Origin: Marinobacter fonticola
Lineage (GTDB): Bacteria; Pseudomonadota; Gammaproteobacteria; Pseudomonadales; Oleiphilaceae
NCBI RefSeq assembly: GCF_008122265.1
Contig: NZ_CP043042.1
Location: 558,001 to 622,000, forward strand
Direction: 5' to 3'
Length of the DNA stretch: 64,000 nucleotides
Shown piece after piece: positions 60,016 to 64,000 of this stretch (positions within the stretch are counted from its first letter, which is position 1; the number at the start of each line of letters is the position of its first letter). Made by a program: the position numbers and the translations under genes. The notes under the pieces were generated by a model, which was not told the DNA's origin, searched no databases, and saw only the letters and a program-made list of their open reading frames with translations.

Positions 60016-60189
60016 TCACATCGTTTAGAACGTTGGCGGACTTGTCGCACAAAAATTAAACAGCCGCTTGTCCGGAACGGGAGTGCCTGTTAATTTTTGT
60101 TACAGGTTCCGGAAAGTTTGGGCGTCTTTCTTAATGGCTCCCTGAGTCCGGCATACGATTCCTTTTGGATGGCGCGAGGGAGAGTCGTC
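60016..60189 (+). promoter_or_regulatory. Leader with inverted repeats before the RMF-like gene
   Basis: ACAAAAATTAAACAG (60049-60063) pairs with CTGTTAATTTTTGT (60087-60100) with one bulge, ending in a T-run. CCGGAAC (60072-60078) pairs with GTTCCGG (60106-60112). It may be the gshA terminator, the rmf leader, or both. Confidence 0.4.
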
Positions 60190-60396
60190 ATGGCCAGGGA
60201 TATTAAGCTCGGCTGGGATGTGGATTCGCTCAATAAAGCGTACCGTCAGGGTTATATGGCAGCGGTGATGGGCATGTCACGCGAGCGCTGCCCGTATCGC
60301 GGGGACGTTGTGGTCGCTGCCTGGGAAGCCGGTTGGGAGGATGGTCAGCCGGTTTTGCACAGGGCGCAACCAGGACTCAATGATCGTATCGCCTGA
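60190..60396 (+). CDS. rmf: Ribosome modulation factor-like protein
   Basis: 68 residues from ATG 60190, which has GGGAGAG ahead. The core AYRQGYMAAVMGMSRERCPY, then AAWEAGWEDG, matches the RMF family (E. coli: RGYQAGIAGRSKEMCPY). RMF pairs ribosomes into inactive 100S dimers in stationary phase. The middle is shorter between CPY and W than in E. coli. The frame is open upstream but lacks a start site. Confidence 0.82.
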   Translation: MARDIKLGWDVDSLNKAYRQGYMAAVMGMSRERCPYRGDVVVAAWEAGWEDGQPVLHRAQPGLNDRIA

Positions 60397-60510
60397 ACGG
60401 CCTAGTGTGCCTTTCCATTAGTCTAGCCCTCTACCCGTCTAGCTCTCTACCTCTTTGCGAGCTGGCTGCCCCTTCACGGCCTAGCTCTTCAAGACCTATC
60501 TCTTCACGAC

Positions 60511-60975
60511 TTATCGCTGTACGACGAAGGACGTGAAAAGCACATCCTGGATGGTCGTCCCTGTCTGCTCCTGTTCGAGAACCTGATTGAACTGCTCCAG
60601 TGCCTGAGTTCGGAGACTTTCCTGGCCCTGAGGGGTGGAGAGTTCCTCCCGGTTCTGATTGCCCAGCAGCATGACCATCTCATGGCGCAGTCTCGGCGCG
60701 TGATTCGTGACAGCGGTTTCCGCATCCGCCGAGGTCACGCGCAGGGTAACTTCCGCCTTGACGTAACTCAGTCTGCCGCCGGACTGCCCGATGTTGGTGA
60801 CAAACGCAGGCTTCATCTCGACATAGATCGACGGCGTGGCCTCGGCCTGCTCTTCTGCCGCCTCATCGGTGTCTTCTTCCTCGGCGTGCAGGGTATGATG
60901 GCTGAGGCCGGCCAGAACCAAGCTGGTGGCAAAGACGAGACGGCGTAACATCATGGGCTTGCAGTTCTCCTTCAT
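60511..60975 (-). CDS. FliL-domain protein, exported
   Basis: 154 residues. A signal peptide (MMLRRLVFATSLVLAGLSHHTLHA) is followed by an acidic stretch EEEDTDEAAEEQAEA. The FliL-like domain follows: YVEMKPAFVTNIG, GGRLSYVKAEVTLRVTS, RLRHEMVMLLGNQNREELSTPQGQESLRTQALEQFNQVL, IQDVLFTSFVVQ. True FliL has a membrane helix and sits in flagellar operons; this one stands alone, so a flagellar role is not assured. The start is uncertain: ATG 60975 or, behind AAGGAG, ATG 60954. Confidence 0.8.
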   Translation of the reverse strand: MKENCKPMMLRRLVFATSLVLAGLSHHTLHAEEEDTDEAAEEQAEATPSIYVEMKPAFVTNIGQSGGRLSYVKAEVTLRVTSADAETAVTNHAPRLRHEMVMLLGNQNREELSTPQGQESLRTQALEQFNQVLEQEQTGTTIQDVLFTSFVVQR

Positions 60976-61212
60976 ATCCTGTTTTATCGCCGAAGGCAGC
61001 GCACCCCATTGAATGTGCGGCCTTTATGGGGTGTCAGAATAGCAGGCCTGCACTTCGGCATGCTATTGGGTGCAGCAATAAAGTGCGGCCGGCGGGGAAA
61101 CCGAGTAGATCGAGCCCGGTCTACTAGTGCACTAGTGACCTTTAACACGCGTGCCCTTTGATACCCTTGTGCTGCCGTACTGGCGAGTGACTTCAATCTA
61201 TTAAGGATGCCC

Positions 61213-61713
61213 ATGTCCCGACGTCTTGTGTTTTTGCTGATTTTTCTCGTTTGTGCGGCTTTGATGGCCGTTGCCTTCTACATGGAATACGTCATGGGGT
61301 TGGAGCCATGCCCGCTCTGCTGGCTACAGCGGATGGCTATTTCCGCAGTGGGGATCCTGGCACTGATCGCGGCTCTACATAACCCCCAAGGCTGGGGCGG
61401 GCGTATCTATGGCCTGTTGCTGGCGGTATGCTCCGCTATTGGCGCGGCTCTGGCGGGCCGTCAGCTTTGGCTTCAGAGCCTGCCTGAGGATCAGGTGCCG
61501 GCCTGTGGCCCATCGGTGGATTACCTGCTCGACGTCATGCCTATTCTGGACGTGTTCCGCATTGCACTGCAGGGAACTGGCGACTGCGCCAAGGTGGCGT
61601 GGACTTTCCTCGGGCTGAGCATCCCTGGCTGGACTGCGATCTTTTTTGCGCTGCTTCTGGTTGTCGGCATCGCCATTGCGTTTGGTGCTTTTGGTCGTCA
61701 GCGGAATGGATGA
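61213..61713 (+). CDS. dsbB: Disulfide bond formation protein DsbB
   Basis: 166 residues from ATG 61213 (TTAAGGA 6 bases ahead). There are four membrane helices. The first periplasmic pair is C33 and C36 (EPCPLCWLQRM). The second pair is C in VPACGPSVDYLL and C in GTGDCAKVAWTFLG. DsbB reoxidises DsbA using quinones. rsd follows after 105 bp. Confidence 0.95.
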   Translation: MSRRLVFLLIFLVCAALMAVAFYMEYVMGLEPCPLCWLQRMAISAVGILALIAALHNPQGWGGRIYGLLLAVCSAIGAALAGRQLWLQSLPEDQVPACGPSVDYLLDVMPILDVFRIALQGTGDCAKVAWTFLGLSIPGWTAIFFALLLVVGIAIAFGAFGRQRNG

Positions 61714-61818
61714 GGTTCATTGACCGTTTGGCGCGAGGAAAAAGGCTCGTCCGGACTGGAGCCGATGGCGTAACTTCCGTACGATAACAACAATAAGACT
61801 GAGCACCGAGGAGGATAC

Positions 61819-62310
61819 ATGCTCGACAATGTGCAGAGTGCCCGGGAACGCTGGGGTGGGGTTAGCGATCTGATCGACCGGTGGCTGCGCGAGCGGCAAG
61901 ACATGATCGTGAAATTCTGCGACATCAGCGGTATCGCGGACTTTAGCGATACCGAAGGTGTTCAGGCGCGTTTTATCCGATTCTGCGAGGTTCTGGTCGA
62001 TTATGTATCGGCGGGTCACTTCGAAATTTACGAGCAGCTCATCCGTGAAGCCAAGGAATTCGACGATGGCGGACTGGATATGATGGCCCGGGTTTATCCT
62101 AAGATCGAGGCTACCACTGAAGGGGCGCTCTCCTTCAATGATCGCCTGAGCGCCGAATCGATGACCGAAGCGCAGCTCAAGGCGTTGATGGAGCCGCTGT
62201 CGGACCTGGGAGAGCAACTGGAAACCCGGTTTTCGCTGGAAGATTTCCTGATAGAGCACCTCCACAACGTGCACGCGGAAAAGGTTATGGAGTCTTCGCC
62301 CTCGGTCTGA
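61819..62310 (+). CDS. rsd: Anti-sigma-70 factor Rsd/AlgQ
   Basis: 163 residues, all-helical. Marks are VQSARERWGGVSDLIDRWLRERQDMIVKFCDISG, ARFIRFCEVLVDYVSAGHFEIYEQLIREA, LSDLGEQLETRFSLEDFLIEHLH. Rsd/AlgQ binds sigma-70 region 4 and shifts RNA polymerase use in stationary phase. GAGGAGG stands before the ATG. It shares a terminator with the convergent FKBP gene. Confidence 0.95.
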   Translation: MLDNVQSARERWGGVSDLIDRWLRERQDMIVKFCDISGIADFSDTEGVQARFIRFCEVLVDYVSAGHFEIYEQLIREAKEFDDGGLDMMARVYPKIEATTEGALSFNDRLSAESMTEAQLKALMEPLSDLGEQLETRFSLEDFLIEHLHNVHAEKVMESSPSV

Positions 62311-62413
62311 CACACGGATTGGTGGAAGCGCAGTTGCGGAACAGAAACTTTATCGAAACAGAGCCGCTCTCCTGAAAAAGCCACGACCTCGAAACAGTAG
62401 ATACGAAAGAGAC

Positions 62414-62444
62414 AAAAAAAGAGCCGGCAGTTGCCGGCTCTTTT
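62414..62444. terminator. Two-way terminator between rsd and the FKBP gene
   Basis: AAAAAAAGAGCCGGCA-GT-TGCCGGCTCTTTT; T-runs on both strands, stronger leftward. Confidence 0.9.
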
Positions 62445-62460
62445 GCGTTGCGGGAGTGGC

Positions 62461-63198
62461 TTATTCGCCCTGTTCGCCGCCGGATTGACCCTCGGTTGGG
62501 TTTACTTCAAGCAACTCCACATCGAAAATCAGGGTCTCGTTGGGCCCGATAGAGCGGTTGCCGCCCGGCCCATAGGCCAGGTCCGCCGGAATGAAGAGCT
62601 TGTAACGAGCGCCTTCTTCCATCAGCTGCAGGCCTTCAGTCCAGCCCGGAATCACCTGAGAGAGCTGGAAGGTGACCGGTTCGCCACGCTCGCGGGAGCT
62701 GTCGAAGACCTCGCCGTTGAGCAGTTCGCCCGTGTAGTGGACGGTCACGCTGTCCGAGGCTTCGGGCTTGGCCCCATCGCCTTCTTCGAGTACTTCGTAC
62801 TGGAGGCCAGAGTCTGTGGTCTCGACGTCGTCGCGCTTAGCGTTCTTCTCTAGGAAAGCGTCGCCTTTCTTTTTGTTTTCCTCGGCCATCTCCTGGATCT
62901 TGGCCATTTGCTCTTCCTGCATCTGCTTCTGGTACTGCTGCAGGGCCGCCTGGATTTCTTCGCGAGACATTTGGGGTGCGTCACCGCCGGTGTGGCCGTC
63001 CTGAATACCCTGGAGGAACTGTTCCATTTGCAGGTTGGGCAGGTCATTCTTCATGCGTTCGCCCAATACCAGCCCCATGCCGTAGCTGACTTTCTGGTCC
63101 TGAGACTCCAGTGCAGGTTCGGCAGAAGCCGTGACGACACCGAAGGCTGTGGCGGTTACGGCGCCTGCCAGTGCGATCGAAATCAGGGATTTTTTCAT
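62461..63198 (-). CDS. FKBP-type peptidyl-prolyl isomerase, FkpA/Mip-like
   Basis: 245 residues, exported (signal peptide MKKSLISIALAGAVTATAFGVVTASA). Residues 30-125 are the helical dimerisation domain (QKVSYGMGLVLGERMKND...EEIQAALQQYQKQMQEEQMAKIQEMAEENKKKGDAFL). The FKBP domain covers about 135-235: DSVTVHYTGELLNGEVFDSS, VIPGWTEGLQLMEEGARYKLFIP, LAYGPGG, LIFDVELLEV. It assists folding in the periplasm. The C-terminus is Gly/Glu/Gln-rich. Confidence 0.95.
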   Translation of the reverse strand: MKKSLISIALAGAVTATAFGVVTASAEPALESQDQKVSYGMGLVLGERMKNDLPNLQMEQFLQGIQDGHTGGDAPQMSREEIQAALQQYQKQMQEEQMAKIQEMAEENKKKGDAFLEKNAKRDDVETTDSGLQYEVLEEGDGAKPEASDSVTVHYTGELLNGEVFDSSRERGEPVTFQLSQVIPGWTEGLQLMEEGARYKLFIPADLAYGPGGNRSIGPNETLIFDVELLEVNPTEGQSGGEQGE

Positions 63199-63472
63199 GG
63201 AGTATCCTTTGCTTTTAGGAGATTCCGAAGCGGTCGCTCATACACCAAGCGGGTTTCGAGGTCGGGTTCGGCTGACTCCGGATGCATTTATTGGGAAACC
63301 TCTGAGCGAGTCCATTGGCCAATGCGATCGCTCACCGTGTAGGACATCGACAATAGGCTCGTTCAGAGGTTCCTCGGAAGGGCAAAGGTAACGCTTTTGG
63401 CGACAGTGTGCCAATGACTGAACTTTAAGGAATATGCCGCACGGCTCAAAAGCGCCCGAACTGTGAGTCAGT

Positions 63473-63871
63473 TCAGGGCGTGGCCGCGTTCGGCATGCGC
63501 TCGAAATAGCCGGAGCTCAGGGAGTAGGGTGCTGCGTAAGGCGATTCCCACTCAGGCTCGGTCACAATTTCAGGCTCGGCGTTAATGCGCGTGCTGGATG
63601 GATCGACGGCGAGAGCGTTCCAGCTTCCCCGGGACGGCGGTTTATCGGCATAGTGCCAACTGCCTTCGGAGTCCTGCCATTTGAACACGATATCCGGACC
63701 ATCATCGGGTACGGGATTGGGCACCACCGCTTCAAATGAAGGGGGTGGTTCTGACGGCTCGGAGCTCGATGCCTCCGGTGCTGTCGGATCGTTAATGCCC
63801 ACCAACATCAGAGCGATAAGCAGACCCAGCGCGGGAAACGCGAGTTTGAAGGCCCAACGGACCAGCTTCAT
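63473..63871 (-). CDS. DUF4124-type membrane-anchored protein
   Basis: 132 residues from ATG 63871 (GGGAGC 9 bases ahead). One hydrophobic helix (AFKLAFPALGLLIALMLVGI) is followed by a Ser/Glu/Pro-rich linker and then FKWQDSEGSWHYADKPPSRGSW, the short beta motif of DUF4124. The role is unknown. The start overlaps the stop of the gene before it by 4 bases (ATGA). Confidence 0.75.
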   Translation of the reverse strand: MKLVRWAFKLAFPALGLLIALMLVGINDPTAPEASSSEPSEPPPSFEAVVPNPVPDDGPDIVFKWQDSEGSWHYADKPPSRGSWNALAVDPSSTRINAEPEIVTEPEWESPYAAPYSLSSGYFERMPNAATP

Positions 63872-64000
63872 TGGGAGTTGCTCCCTTGTTTGCAACGAGT
63901 AGGCGCAGCAGGATCGGCGTGTTGCAGAGCGTTAGAAAATCGATTCATGCCGTCTTCGAATACAGATAGATTTCCCCCGTTCGGGGCCGCAGCGCGCAGG
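63868..64000 (-). CDS. C-terminal end of an upstream gene, unidentified
   Basis: A frame open from the window edge codes GGNLSVFEDGMNRFSNALQH and a tail ending QGSNSQ, with TGA at 63870-63868 inside an ATGA overlap with the DUF4124 gene. The overlap supports a real gene, but too little is visible to name it. Confidence 0.5.
   Translation of the reverse strand, partial: LRAAAPNGGNLSVFEDGMNRFSNALQHADPAAPTRCKQGSNSQ

Overview
The window is a 64-kb piece of a GC-rich gammaproteobacterial chromosome. A marine, Marinobacter-like relative is my best guess. This rests on gene content (E. coli-type GshA, Rep, Tex, Rsd/AlgQ, DsbB, Bfr/Bfd, OMPLA) and codon style, not on any database search.

Positions 1-32,243 form a purine-catabolism region laid out almost in pathway order. 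On the left are a purine permease (partial), an 8-oxoguanine deaminase and xanthine dehydrogenase XdhAB, all on the minus strand, with guanine deaminase divergent. Next come a periplasmic binding protein, an AzgA-type purine permease and a Tsx-like outer-membrane channel. The urate-to-glyoxylate genes follow (uraH, puuD, puuE, allE, allA), then glyoxylate to 2-phosphoglycerate (gcl, hyi, glxR, ttuD), then pyk and aceEF, which carry carbon on to acetyl-CoA. A GntR/FCD regulator, uraD and moaA close the block. A palindrome with core GTATAC (consensus about TTGTATACAA) recurs in front of at least six of these units, including the GntR gene, and I propose it is that regulator's operator. The uraD-side intergenic region also holds a 266-bp element with three perfectly or nearly perfectly paired arms, an orphan leftward terminator with a possible small RNA, and a structured uraD leader. 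allC, xdhC and enolase are not in the window.

Positions 32,728-46,193 are a genomic island bounded by 127-bp direct repeats. The right repeat contains the 3' part of an intact tRNA-Arg(CCG); the left repeat is a truncated copy of the same tRNA end. Just left of it lie fossils of a RhuM-like and an HsdR-like gene. Inside are an NHL/YD-repeat RHS protein with a small membrane protein behind it, an XRE regulator killed by one nonsense codon, and a two-gene cassette. That cassette pairs a protein weakly resembling NdpA/NA37 nucleoid-associated proteins with an unrecognised 480-aa three-helix membrane protein. The NdpA-like gene is split by an IS3-family element (4-bp duplication GATC), which is itself split by an IS21-family element (5-bp duplication CGCGC). 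No integrase was seen.

Positions 46,194-64,000 are ordinary core genome: bfd-bfr behind a Fur-like box, phosphomannomutase, phospholipase A, cytochrome c5, rep, a GGDEF-EAL protein, tex, gshA, an RMF-like protein, a FliL-domain protein, dsbB, rsd, an FKBP isomerase and a DUF4124 protein. Two short tandem-repeat arrays sit in the intergenic spaces on either side of the GGDEF-EAL gene.
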